Assembly: GCA_033064195.1 (NCBI GenBank)
Contig: JARBJD010000348.1
Location: 1-64,000, forward strand
Length of the DNA: 64,000 nucleotides
Reading direction: 5' to 3'
From: Blattamonas nauphoetae
Taxonomy: Eukaryota > Preaxostyla > Oxymonadida
Below are positions 44,812-55,849 of the stretch, piece by piece. The position numbers and the translations under genes are program-made. How positions within the stretch are numbered: the stretch's first letter is position 1; each line of letters opens with the position of its first letter. Under the pieces are notes generated by a model that was given only the letters and a program-made list of their open reading frames with translations, searched no databases and was not told the DNA's origin.

Positions 44812-46974
44812 CTACAATTCGTCATTAAATAAACCTGAAATGTAGTCACAATGATCAATCCGTACCCTAGTTTTCCCCTTTTTCTGAGACTTTTGTGTTT
44901 TTGGGGCAATCATAGATTGATTTGATTCAGAATTTTCTGAGTCCGAATCAAAGACAAAGTCTGAATCGAGGATCTTCCTTTTTTCTCGCTGCTCTCTTCT
45001 CAGCTGGCAGTGACAATGAGTTCGCTTTTTCTTTGATGGAGGAGTATGATTTGAGTCTTCGTTTGCATCTACATGAGAGATCTTCAAATTCGTTGCAATT
45101 AATGAGAAAAACAAAACTGAATACTGTCTCAACATCATCTTGAATCGGAAGACAGGACTGATTTTGTAGCATTGACAGTCTGAGGAGATATTTTTGGATT
45201 TTCTCCGGTGATGTTGGCTTTCTGGATGACAGTAGTTCGGTCTGCCATTTTTTGACTTCTATGTCTTCGAATACCTTCGTAATTCTGACCGGGATAGGAC
45301 GCCACTGATCTTTGGGAATCGACGCAGCTGGACTTACAAGAAGCTTATTCTGTGAAATAGTGAAACAAAGGTTCTGAGAAATTCCGGTATAATCCAGTTC
45401 TGGCGTTTCTGAGGGGAATGATGGAAGAAAGTTGAAGAATTGGATTAATCGATTGGTCGATTGAGTCATTGTGTTGTTGAAGTATGAAATGAATTGCTCG
45501 CATGTTTCGATTGGATCCGTTGGAGGATAACAGTGGAGAGTGCGTGTCATCGCTCCAAATTCCGAGTCACATACTGATTTTCCATGGTGTTCGAAGTAGT
45601 GGATGATCGTGGTGGAAAGGGAAGGGTTGAGGATTGGAAGATTGGAAAGAAAGAAGCATTGAACATGCTTGTTTCTAAAATGTGGCCCACAATCACTGGT
45701 AAATATAATATTGTGGGCATGATCAAATATCGACATCCCTAACAATTTGTTCATGGCTTCTGTTACAAACGTTGCAACATGATTAAGTACTTCAGAAATC
45801 ATATGTATGGTCCATTGTTTTTGATTTCCATTCTCATCAGCTGTATACACCACGAAACCAAGATCAGTCAGCTGCTGCTTTGAAAAGAAATCCATTTGGG
45901 ATTCTTCGCACGAAATTGGTATTTTCCAGTTCTCTTTGAAATCTCCAAAGATTAGAAATTCGTTTTCTTTCAACTCTTCCTTTATTTTCTTGATTGATTG
46001 CCGTTGATCTTCAGCTTCTATCACATGCGCCTCCAGTGCGGCAATTTCATGATTTAAAGCATCCATTTTAAGCGGGTCCAGGATCGAGGTTTGGCTCAGC
46101 TCTTTTTTAGCTTCTTTGAGACGAATACACTCAGGGCAAACGTCCGTCCGATTTTTTGGTTCCTTGATGTCCTTTGTATATCTGCAAAATGTGTTGTATG
46201 ACATTATTATGCCTGTTTCTTCCTCTAGAGTTTTCCATAGTGCGACTTTGATCTTATTTAATGTGCGATCTCGCATCCATCTACTCGGATCTGGAACAAG
46301 TTTTTGACATCTTGAACTTTCGGACGAATGATTCATGATGAAGGTTTGGAATTTGATTTTCTCTTCATCACTAAGACCGCTTTTGGAAGGTGGCGGATGT
46401 GTCCTCTTTTCACGACAATACAGTTCACTTTTGAAGTGTTTCTGTGCAGATTTGAATTGATTTCGTGACTTTCCGTAGCCTGCATCCGAAAGAACAGTAT
46501 AAGGAAGATGACCAGCGAGCACTGATTCAATGTCCAGTGGTTCAATGCGAACCTTGTGACAAATCTTTAACAGATCTGATGTCAGATTTTCAATCTTTTC
46601 TAAATTTTTCCCAACAATTTTAGTTACACCAAGAATTAATGCAGACTGTTATGTCCATCGACCAGGCTTTCAATGATAGATGGACACCATTCGGTCTTGA
46701 AAAGGAGATGACTGATGAGCTCGTCCGGATCCGACGGCCAGAGCTTTTTCATTTCTGAATATGCGGCCTTTGTCAATCGATATCTCTCTTGTCTTGTAAG
46801 AGATGATAACGACAGGCAAGCACTACTACTTGTCATTTGCAAGCGCTGGACCATAAAGAAGCGGAAAAATGGATGAAAAGTCATGATCGCGAATTTCAGC
46901 TCAACTATCCTCACAACCCTCGTTTTCTTTGTTTCCATTTCATTGATTAGCTCAGTTATCCTTCTCCATCCCAC
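44812..46974 (-). pseudogene. DDE transposase of composite C (family unassigned)
   Basis: The main frame (44,948-46,522, 524 residues) has the marks of a DDE transposase: a Cys pair (TDVCPECIR), a first Asp in FGDFKENWKIP, a second in IIFTSDCGPHFRNKH, and HHGKSVCDSEFGAMTR around the expected third acidic residue. Upstream, 46,636-46,974 carries its helical N-terminus (SDPDELISHLLF), and downstream another frame (44,812-45,138) supplies a basic, acidic-Ser tail with SKKKRTHC. Two frame changes therefore separate the parts; they may be errors, introns or decay. It probably cuts and joins element ends. The superfamily is not recognised. A broken relative lies at 34,665-35,940. Confidence 0.75.
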
Positions 46975-47110
46975 GAAAATCGTTTGTCACTCGATTTGAA
47001 CGAAACGGAGGAAAAGAAACGACGTGCTGGATGATCGTCGAAAAAAGAATTGAAAACACCTTCCAACAATCTTCAAGAAAATTCAATCCAATTTTCAGCA
47101 CTTTTTTTGT

Positions 47111-47452
47111 GTGGTGACGGACCATACTGTGATGGCACAATTCAAAATTATTCTCCCATATCCGAATCCAAACTGTCACTGTCATTCGTTGCCCGAAGCC
47201 GCATTCTCTTTTATATCGGAATTGACGGTGAATGAAGTGGTATTTGTGGTGATGTTGTTGCGGGGGATCGTAATTGCGAAGAAGATGAAGAGTTTAGGTG
47301 ATGATTCTGAAGAACCTGATTTGTTGGGCCCGATTGCATCTGGGATTGTAATGGTCCAGCAATCAGGGCAAGTTCCTCCTCAGGAAATCATTTTGCGCGT
47401 ACTTTGTCAAATGACAAGAGGTTCCGTTGAGAACGATGAGTTCAGTGTTTGA
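47111..47452 (+). other. Unassigned reading frame, possibly cyclin-like
   Basis: A 113-residue plus-strand frame in composite C. The stretch ELTVNEVVFVVMLLRGIVIA has the spacing of a cyclin-box helix as found in protist PHO80-like cyclins, but it is short and the rest (LLGPIASGIVMVQQSG) does not settle the matter. It may be a captured host fragment. Confidence 0.2.
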
Positions 47453-47790
47453 AAAGATCCATCACAGATGGTTGTCATCAATTGTTGTTTTACATCAAAT
47501 GTTGTCCCTATCGTAGTAGTTGTCAACGATTATTGTTGCGGTGAGGAGAAGAACGTAATTTAAGTAGAACAGAGAGAATCCGGCAGGCAAATTTGTAGAT
47601 TGGTGAAACGATTGAAATAGAGACAAATGAAAGCCACAACTACGAAGATATCCTCCAAAGTCAACCGAAGGTGACTTTGAGGAGGATGAAAACCAACAGA
47701 ACTTGTCCATTGGTGAGATTTGGCGGACCAACCCACAACATATTATTATCCGGCCACGTCACTCATACGGAGTGGGAGAGCCCTAGTTTG

Positions 47791-49684
47791 GTATTGGGCA
47801 CTCCCCAATGGATGCCCAACGACATTTCTGATTCAAATCTGTCGATCCACACCCATCTGCGTCTGACCCCGCGTCGGCACTCACAGCAATTCCAAGTGTC
47901 GGCAGATGGATGTCCAGGAGTGTGTCGTTTCTATCAACAAAAGATGAGAAGTCCACAATGAGATGAGTCAGTTGGAGGGCGATTCGAGGGAAGGCAGAGG
48001 TGCTGAAGCAATTCACGAAGGATGATTTGTCCTTCAAGACTCGTTCCCAGACCGGAAGGTGATGAAACATGATGTCGTTCCCAAGTGCCATGTTCATTGT
48101 TGTCCCATTGACTGTCCCTTCGCGAGTCGTGTGGGCGACGTTCGAGATGAACAGGCAACTGAAGAAAGAGATGTCTGGATCACCAGCAACTGATGAACAA
48201 ATCACAAGCGCTTGCATGCCTTCACCGTGAGCGAAGAGGAGATTCGAGGAAGTGATCGAACCTTGAGCATTGTTGTTGTCCAGACACGACCCCGAATACG
48301 TCGCTTTGCAGTCTGCAAAATGAATGTTCGAGAGGACAGACGCAGCGGGCATCCAAGACAAAGCAAGCCCTCCTCCCCAGTGTCCAGCAAGTTCTTGCAA
48401 GTGATCAACTGCCTGACATTCTGAAATATTGCAGGATTGAACGACGAGGTGACGGCGGCTGATGAATCGAAGCCCTTCTCCGTAGCGGGCTTCGCATTTT
48501 GAGAAGAAACTGCGCGTGATCGACACTCCCGCGACATCTGTGCTGCCGTCCATGAACACTCCCCCGCCATTCGACAGACCACTCAGAACCTCGCATGTGT
48601 TTTTGCATTCGACAAACGTGCAGTTGTCGGCGGCAAGGCTCGCACCAGATTCACATCGAATCCCACCGCCATTCACATTCACACCGACACATTGGATAAA
48701 TGTGCATTGTTCGTAGCGGTGGTCCACAGAAACGACTTGGGCGGTCGTCGTCGTTGTTGGTCCGAACGACTTGCCTGTGATGTTGGTGTATGTGCTGCGG
48801 GAGCGGGTGAACGTGGTGTTGGCGGCGAGGAGAGACGTTCGGTCTTCCGTGTCACGCACCACTCCTCCGAACAGCACATTCTCGCAGTCGACAAAGTGCG
48901 TGTTCAGAACGGACACAGTATGGACAAGTGGGGCAAGTGACGGTTTGCAAAAGGAAGGGCAGTGGCTGATGTTCGAGAAACGGCAGCGATCAGTCTCTGA
49001 TGTCTGGACGGACGAGCAGGAGACGAACGAGCCAGGCGCGGTCACCACATCGTCAGAGAATGAACAGCTGTGGAAGGAGACGGTGCTGGATGTGGATGCA
49101 GTGGTTGAGAGGGAGGGGGAATGATTCTGGGAGGTCGAGAAGTCGAATTCCGAGTTCAGAACTCGAACGGCGGAATCACTGCATTCGATTGGTGACAGGT
49201 CTTCAATCACCGAAATAACTGAGTTGGCCACAAGATATTCAGAATGATTGATGACTGTCAGTATTCGGACTGTTAGTGGCTGGAAAGCGAGGCTGGAGAA
49301 CGATGCAGTTGAGTTTGTCACTTGCAATAGAGTGCCTTTGACTTGCTGGCTCTCGAAAATGGTTGGACGGGAAGGTATATTCCCATTGACGGTTATATGT
49401 TTTGAAGAGATCTCCACCGTTTTTGATTCATATCGCGGATCTTGGAGGATGATTGTCAGCGGAGATTCTTCGAGATTGGTTGTGCGGGAATGTGACGAGG
49501 TAGCTTCTCCAAGATCAGCAACGTGGGTGCCATGAATAGTGTGAGTAATGATGCATGTCCAAGTCAGAATAATGAACTTCACTTTGTGATCAACCCAAAG
49601 TTTGATCATATCGAAATCACGTGACAATGAGATAACGCTCAATTGAACAGCCTGTTGAGAAAGGGGACTATTAGGATGAGACAA
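47791..49684 (-). pseudogene. Surface beta-helix protein, N-terminal part, cut by composite C
   Basis: A frame of about 630 residues starting at 49,684. Residues about 36-53 (VKFIILTWTCIITHTIHG) form a signal peptide, although 35 residues precede it, so a downstream ATG (MIKLWVDHK at about residue 26) is a more likely start. The rest is a Cys-rich beta helix with repeating turns: VNGGGIRCESGASLAADNCT, SNGGGVFMDGS, HWGGGLALSW. It ends DADGCGSTDLNQKC directly before composite C. The C-terminal half is at 38,919-40,168. Such proteins coat the cell surface and may bind glycans or bacteria; this is family knowledge and here an inference. Confidence 0.75.
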
Positions 49685-50394
49685 GAGTCATAAATAAATG
49701 AGATGAACGAGAACCATTTCTATGAACAGAAACCTGTCTCAAAGAAGAGATTTCAGCAGAAGTATCCTTCCATACCATCGACAATGCGAATCGGACCTTC
49801 TCCTCTCATCATTCACTTATTCGCCAATCCCTCAAGTCATTGTCTGTCACACATAGTCACTTTCTTTCTCCTTTCTCGGTTCTTTCCATCTCGACAGTTT
49901 CTGACTTTCGTTTGATCGGTCGGCTTTCAAAGGCCCTCACTTCATTGATCCTCATTCCCATTCTCTGCATTGTCCCTGTCCGCGCTGTTAGTCTGAGGAC
50001 AACCAAATAGTCTTTTCTCCTCTCAGCGTTGACAGTCCGGTGCTTTCTTCTCTGTCGTCTTCTCTTTCATCTGAGTGGTTCATTTGTCCGTTTCTCCGAT
50101 TCATTTGTCACGACTTATCTCACTCCACTCACTCAAACACTCCGCTTCCCTCTCTCCCGTTTCTTTCCTCACTTCATCATCTCTATTAGATATACTGGTC
50201 TCTTTTCAGAACCACTCAATCCATTGGGACTGTCACTCCGCAGCTGTTGTTCATCTGACAAACGCACTGAGAAACGGGCATGTGTGAACCCAGTTCGGGA
50301 GGATAAGATGTCTGGTTCAGAGACAAGTCTAACCTATCAAACTTTGACCTGAAACGTGAAAAACACTCGCTCAATCTCGATTGTCACTCCATCC
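49685..50394. other. No gene seen
   Basis: Spacer between the start of the surface-protein gene and the end of the helical-repeat gene. It is CT-rich on the plus strand, with short overlapping frames and no motif. The promoter of the surface-protein gene would lie at its left end. Confidence 0.4.
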
Positions 50395-52092
50395 CTACCA
50401 CGTTGTGATGTTCATCCCACTCACCTCACACACACTTTCCACAAACTCGTCCATCTCTAAGAACGTGTCAATGTCTCTTCGCATCAACCATCCTTCAATT
50501 GCATCTTCGTGTCCTGCCTCGCGTTGTCTCTCCACTCTCTTCTTCCATCTTTCTTTCTGTTCCTCCTTCATTTTCAAATCATCTTCTCTGATCCTGCTGA
50601 ATCTCCATGTCAAAACGATTTCGTCGGTCTTCTCCACCAACCACCCCACTTCCCATTCCTCTCTTCCTTTCTCCACAATCTCCCCATCTTCGAACAGATC
50701 CCTCTCAAGCAGAAGTGTCTGAAAACACAGATTCGAGATGAATCGAGGCAGATCCAAGCTGTTTGACTCATCATTCTGAACGAACTCCTCTCGCTGAACA
50801 ATGAAGTGCAGATAGTGCTTCGCTGGCTTCAACACTCGTTCAAACTGCAATTGTTGGATTCTCTTTCGCTCGTCTTTGTCCTTTGTGATGTCGTTTGGAT
50901 CACCAACCAGATTGAAGATGGTCCAGACGAGACTGGAATGGAAATCTCCAAATGTTGTGGGAACTGAAATCGGTTTGGAGGCGATGAGCACTCGTTCAAC
51001 CAGATTGTCTTGCAGCATGGGTGGGAGGAAGTGGGGGAGAGCGACAGCGACGTTGATGATCATCGAAAGATGAGCGGTGTGTGTTGGTGAAGCATGACAG
51101 CATGTTCGTTCCACAAGCGAGCACAGCTGCGGAACATCAGAGAAGACAGATTCGAAAATAGGAAGAAGTGGCCCGAAAGCGTCGTTGAGACTGAGAAAGG
51201 AATACAAACACCGCCACGAATCGTTGAGAACGGCTATCGACACGTCTGTGATGTTGGCATGTGGACAACTGGATTTCTGTTCTTGCAAATCAAGGAGATC
51301 GAGGCACGTGACGATGGTTGATTTCAGAAGATGAACAAAGTTGGAGTCGATCAGAATCTGGAGAGGTGAGAAGAGACACAGGCACACTTCACGAAATGAA
51401 TTGTTTGACTTTGAGAGCAGAGTGTGGAGGAGCGCAAGTCCTCGAAAAAGAGCCTTCAACATCGCTTTTCTGGTGAGGCAAGGTGAGTCCTCTGGACAAG
51501 TTGCGAAGAGAGTCGAGAATGTGACATCGGAAAGTGTCGGTTGGGCGAAGAGTGACTTGATTTGTGAAACCAGCTCGGTCAGCGTGGTGATCAGCCGTCC
51601 TGCGAATGGTACAAGCTCTGATGGATTACCAGTCGAAACTGAAGGTACTTGAAGTGTTTGGAGGAAGGAGCGTGTTGCTGGATCAGACTTGTTTTGGGAG
51701 TTGAGCGCCTTGAGAGCCAGCTTCGACACGTCGAGATGGGGAGAGAAACACATTCGAGCAAGCATAGTCACAAGTGGAGGAGAGAACTTCTGAGTCTTGC
51801 AATCATTCAGAAATTCACGAAATTTGGTTTTGTGGTTGGCGAGGAAGGTGGATGATGATCGAATGGTGGAAGTCAACAGGATCAGACAATTTCCGATCTG
51901 GAACCAAAAAATGAAAATATGGAGGAAGACACACTTCAGTCCGCACATTGTTGTTCTTGTTTGTGATGAGCCATTCGAGAAGGAACGATGTGATCGACGA
52001 TGCACAAATCCAATTAAATTCACTTTCTGATGTTGTTCCTGTTGGAAATCAGGGGAAAGAGAACAAATGATCCTGAAATAGCGGCAGACCAA
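50395..52092 (-). CDS. Large alpha-helical repeat protein (HEAT/ARM-like)
   Basis: A 565-residue frame. After about 100 uncertain residues it is a succession of amphipathic helices with Leu/Phe periodicity (MLARMCFSPHLDVSKLALKA, FRGLALLHTLLSKSNNSF, LVERVLIASKPISVPTTFGD), the look of an armadillo or HEAT solenoid. The last 90 residues are charged and helical (KMKEEQKERWKKRVERQREA) and end DEFVESVCEVSGMNITTW. Proteins of this type form a large family in oxymonads, often with an N-terminal kinase; no kinase is visible here. The true start may be near residue 48 or 80, as the first 50 residues lack the pattern. The role is unknown, probably scaffolding. Confidence 0.6.
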   Translation of the reverse strand: MVCRYFRIICSLSPDFQQEQHQKVNLIGFVHRRSHRSFSNGSSQTRTTMCGLKCVFLHIFIFWFQIGNCLILLTSTIRSSSTFLANHKTKFREFLNDCKTQKFSPPLVTMLARMCFSPHLDVSKLALKALNSQNKSDPATRSFLQTLQVPSVSTGNPSELVPFAGRLITTLTELVSQIKSLFAQPTLSDVTFSTLFATCPEDSPCLTRKAMLKALFRGLALLHTLLSKSNNSFREVCLCLFSPLQILIDSNFVHLLKSTIVTCLDLLDLQEQKSSCPHANITDVSIAVLNDSWRCLYSFLSLNDAFGPLLPIFESVFSDVPQLCSLVERTCCHASPTHTAHLSMIINVAVALPHFLPPMLQDNLVERVLIASKPISVPTTFGDFHSSLVWTIFNLVGDPNDITKDKDERKRIQQLQFERVLKPAKHYLHFIVQREEFVQNDESNSLDLPRFISNLCFQTLLLERDLFEDGEIVEKGREEWEVGWLVEKTDEIVLTWRFSRIREDDLKMKEEQKERWKKRVERQREAGHEDAIEGWLMRRDIDTFLEMDEFVESVCEVSGMNITTW

Positions 52093-52880
52093 TCAGAGAC
52101 AACAATTTTGGGAGAGCAATCTGGGAAAGATGACAAAACAAGAATCACACAGGAACATGACGAGGTTGCGTCTTTGAACAATATTGCTCAAGAGGTTTGA
52201 TGTACTCCACATCAAGTATTGTTGAGAGGGCCCAATCAGATTCTGTCAAAATCATCATAGTACTGCCTATAACCCGAAATTGATCATGAACCCGAAGAAT
52301 GAAAGAGAACAAAGAACGAGTACATGAAATTTAAGAAAAATTGGATTAAAACTGCGTAGACTTGTGTTGTAGCAAGAGTGTTCTCCAAAAATTCTGTATT
52401 GAGGTTTGATCACTTCATCTCTCTCTGATGTTTGATGAATACCACGCCTCTTTGAATGCATTTGGTGAAATTCAGGCAAATATTATCACAACAAGCCAAA
52501 ATAAGAAGTGATAAGCAATTGAATCATAATCAATTCGATCGTCCTCGATGCAAGATTGATTATTCCAACGACAGGCTTGAAAGTAGTTCCCACAATCCCC
52601 TAACCGATGCCTTTTCCATACACTTTGAAGCCTCGTGCGACAGACTGCCTTGAAGTCAAACGTGTCCGAAGCCTCCACACAGGAAACGGATCCGCGTATC
52701 CTGGTTTGGACATTCGAAGAAGTCCAGATTGATGTCTTCGATTGAGATGGAGAACCACAAAAAAGAAGAATGAGGAAAGGAGAGAAGGAACAGGACGTGA
52801 TTTGGAGTGTCTCTCCAGTCAACAGGAACAGCTGGGCGGAGTCTTTCCTTGTGACATCTTCACTGTCGCGACAAGTTGAT
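52093..52880. other. No confident gene
   Basis: Between two helical-repeat genes. A minus-strand frame at 52,472-53,011 overlaps the end of the upstream gene; its later part (TRIRGSVSCVEASDTFDFKA) may be a shifted continuation of that gene's C-terminus or chance. Nothing else was recognised. Confidence 0.3.
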
Positions 52881-54595
52881 TCAATCCATCCTGAACGAGG
52901 GGAAAGACTTCCTGTGTCGCCCGAAACAGGAACATCCCCACGACTCGGTGATCTCCTCCGTCTTCTTCGATGGATCGACAAACCATTCGTTGCTTGGCTC
53001 GATGAGATCATCGGGGAAGTCGACAGACGCCAGCAGGTCTCCCGCAGAGAGGATGATCACTGTCAGGATCCTCTCCCGAAGAGTGTGGAGGAGTTCAGCA
53101 TAGTTTGCATTGCAGGAATTGTGGAGAAGAATGAGGGATGTTTGTTTGGCGTCGGTGTACGGGTTGCAGCGGATGATGAGGCGCAGAGTGGAGAAGAGGG
53201 TGAGGAGAGACGAATGCAGACTCTCGACGAGAGCCACGCCCGCTTGGTCTTCGAGAAGTAGGGAGAGGCGGGCAGTGTTTGTGGTGAGGAAGAACATGAG
53301 GCGATGGATGAGTGTTCCAACCACCTCCACTCCGAAGATGCGGATGAAGGGGCTGAGTGATGTCAACATTCGGTGGACGAGGGAGACCACATCGTTCTGG
53401 AAAAGTGGGAAGCGAAAGATGTTTCTGACACGGACATCCAACACCTGGTTCATGGCGAAGAGCGAATGATGGAACGAGTCAATCGAGATAGGCTGGCGTT
53501 GGTCGAGGAAGAGTGAGGTGAACGAGGGGAGGAAGAAGGAGAACGTGAGTGGATGTTCCACTGTTGTCAGAGTGAAGATGGTGTCGTGGTTGACGTTGTT
53601 TGGATGAAAGATGAAGTTCTCGTCGGGGTACAGCACGATGCGTGTTCCGAGTTGCTTCATGATGTCCTTTTCCCTCCTCTTCTTCGTCTGTGTCACCGGC
53701 GGGTTCTTCACCGAATCAACCATCCCAAAATTCTCTTCCGTCTCCATCGTTTGGTCGTCATTGCTCGGAAAGTCAATTCTGACACCGTCCCTTTTGCTTG
53801 GCGAGTTGAGAGTCACATTGTCGGAGAATGACGAGCTCTCTTCAGACGTGGCGAATGAGTCGACTTCAAAGAGGCGCTCCTGCTTCCCGTTCTGCTCGAC
53901 GTCGGAGTCGTCGAGCGAGGAATACGAGGGAGAGCCTGGGTGGGTCGAGATAAACATAATTTCGTCGTTCATTCTCTGCTCGATCGACTCCTCAGACTCG
54001 GAAGGTGTTGAGCTGTCTGACGATTTGTTGGAGTCATCTTGAAACTCGTTTATGAAGAAGGTTTCCAGAACATTCTCGTTCCCTTTCGTTTTCTTTTTCT
54101 GCCTTCTTCTTTCGGTGGGAGATCCTTGACTTGATTCTGGCGAGTGGAGGGGGTCTGGCAGTCGTTGTGGCTCCGACGAATCAGAGTGGTGATCAGAATT
54201 ATGCTGTCCAGCAGGAACGTTTGATGCTCTTCGTTTGAGTCGACTGGACTCATGTGTCTTCTCTGCATCCCGACGAAGCATCTTGAATGTCGATGGCTTG
54301 ACGAGAGGTGAGAGTTTCGGCGAGACAAAGATTACCTTCTTCACTGTGGTCTGCTGTATGAGACGGAGGAGAGACCAGTTTTCGGTCTTCGTGTTTTGAA
54401 CGAAAGCGAATCAGGTGCATCACCCAAATCTGCGAAGAGTGGGGAGTTCTTCTTCGATCGAGGGAAGTTGAGGGGAGAGAGCGAGTCTGTCGATGCTGAT
54501 TTCATCAGCTTTGTAGTGGCGTCGTGTTCAGATACGTTGATGATCGACGCCTGGTCCATGCTCGGAGGGACATGCGAGATGAGATCGAAGCTCAT
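52881..54595 (-). CDS. Alpha-helical repeat protein with long acidic, Ser-rich N-terminus
   Basis: Two minus-strand frames join: 54,341-54,595 (MSFDLISHVPPSMDQASIIN onward) and 52,881-54,344. The frame change near 54,345 could be an intron or an error. Residues up to about 320 are Ser/Glu-rich and disordered (SSDSSTPSESEESIEQR, KKRREKD, PSKRDG), suggesting phosphorylation. From about 330 the protein is a helical solenoid like that of the neighbour at 50,395: NIFRFPLFQNDVVSLVHRML, VEVVGTLIHRLMFFLTTNTA. The last 25 residues lose the pattern, so the C-terminus is probably shifted. It and its neighbour are likely paralogues. The function is unknown. Confidence 0.5.
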
Positions 54596-55845
54596 TTCGG
54601 ATTTAGCTCCGAATGAATGACTGCGTGTGTGTCGTGCAGGTGAAATGGGAGACTGGAATTGGGGGAGGATGGGGAGGAGAGAGTTGAACGCGTTGCTGCG
54701 TGGGGACTAGGTCGTGTACTTCTGTGTAGACGACGGAGAGGTGGCAGACGTGGGCTGGTTCTTTGGAGGCACAGCAAACGGACATAACTGCTTGTTCAGC
54801 TTTTGTCCAAGGCAGAACGGACAAGTTCGGTAGTTGTGTGACGTGTATTTTGTATAGGAGTTCTTCGGTGTGGTTTCGTGAAGATTGGGGAGAAGATGGA
54901 AGGGCGGAGAACAGGAAAAGCGTACTGTCGAGGTGTGTGTGGATGTGCGAGTCGACTGAAAACGGAGATGGGCACTGTCTCCGAGTGCATATTCACTGGA
55001 AGCCAAAACTGAGTCGACTTCCGATCGGACGAGGTGGAAAGGTCGACGGAACAGGGAGGTTGATGGTTCGGAGGAGTGTGTGTGCTGACCAAGCTCAAAC
55101 TCGCCTTTTGTGGCGAGGCTGTCGAGAGACCGCTCGATCATCATTATGAACGTTTCTGCACCATGTCCGAAGGGACCGAGGGGAAGAATTTGTTCTGCTG
55201 TTGTGCGACTTTCGTAATCATCAGAAGCGATCGGACGATGAGAAACGGGACGATGACCGCGAGAACCGAGATAATCTTCCCCAGTGCGGTTTGGAGCTAG
55301 ACAGGGTCGCTTTGAAGGAAGGGCCGGACGAGTCTGAGCGTCGAAAGGAGTAAGCCCTTCGGCATGTCGATCAACGCCTCGAGAGGCTCCAAAGAAAGTT
55401 CGGGGATGTGAAATGAGGAAGTGTGGTTGATGTGCGGGATGGCGACACGCGAGGCGATTCGGGAAAGTGTTGTGGATACTTGGACGGGGCTGTTCGGAGG
55501 GAAGATGGAGAGCGACGTGGGTGTGTTCGCAGTCGAGTCAGGTTGTGCAGCGATTGAGGTCGATGATGGCGACCGACTCGAATGTTGGTGATTGACATTG
55601 TGAATCTGACGAACAGAGCGTCGGCGGCAGGACAGCTGTTGTGGGTGGAGATAAGCTCGGACAGGCAGGTGAATGTGTTGGGCAGGTCGTGGAGGAGCTT
55701 TAGGAAGGGGTCGGACGATCGAATGTTGATGTCGACACCGATGAATTGGTGAGTTGTGGTGAGAAGTTTTTAAAACAGAAGGAAATGTGACGGGTGGGAG
55801 CGTGTATGTCAATGGAAGGAAAGGATTGGTCGGCCTTCAACGAAA
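54596..55845. other. Low-complexity stretch, possible upstream exons
   Basis: Minus-strand frames here are Ser/Thr/Pro-rich (for example 54,707-55,144 with DSLATKGEFELGQHTHSSEP, and 55,297-55,812). They lie directly upstream of the helical-repeat gene and could belong to it or to a decayed neighbour. The stretch LSLEPLEALIDMPKGLLLST near 55,340 looks helical. No domain is recognised. Confidence 0.25.
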
Positions 55846-55849
55846 CAAT

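Larger units (their letters stand above)
40169..47790. mobile_element. Composite element C with DDE transposase
   Basis: A 7,622-bp element whose outer ends both read CAAACTAG and GCTCTCCCACTCC, with GTGGGTTGGTCCG at 40,223-40,235 and its reverse at 47,724-47,736, each 54 bp inside. GTATT flanks it on both sides (40,164-40,168 and 47,791-47,795), a possible 5-bp target duplication. A 364-bp module (40,169-40,532), a 33-bp spacer and a 7.2-kb body follow. The body carries a DDE transposase (44,812-46,974), an inserted 670-bp MITE (41,903-42,572), a degenerate duplication and unassigned frames. It interrupts a surface-protein gene. Confidence 0.85.

Noticed and set aside
40169-47790. Composite C as a simple 7.6-kb transposon with an unrelated MITE inserted beside its end
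   Set aside because: Module and body share locus-specific end sequences, and the same arrangement with a 32-34 bp spacer occurs at three other loci, so chance insertion is unlikely.
50029-50722. Plus-strand Ser/Phe-rich frames
   Set aside because: Partly antisense to the helical-repeat gene and partly CT-rich spacer; no domain.
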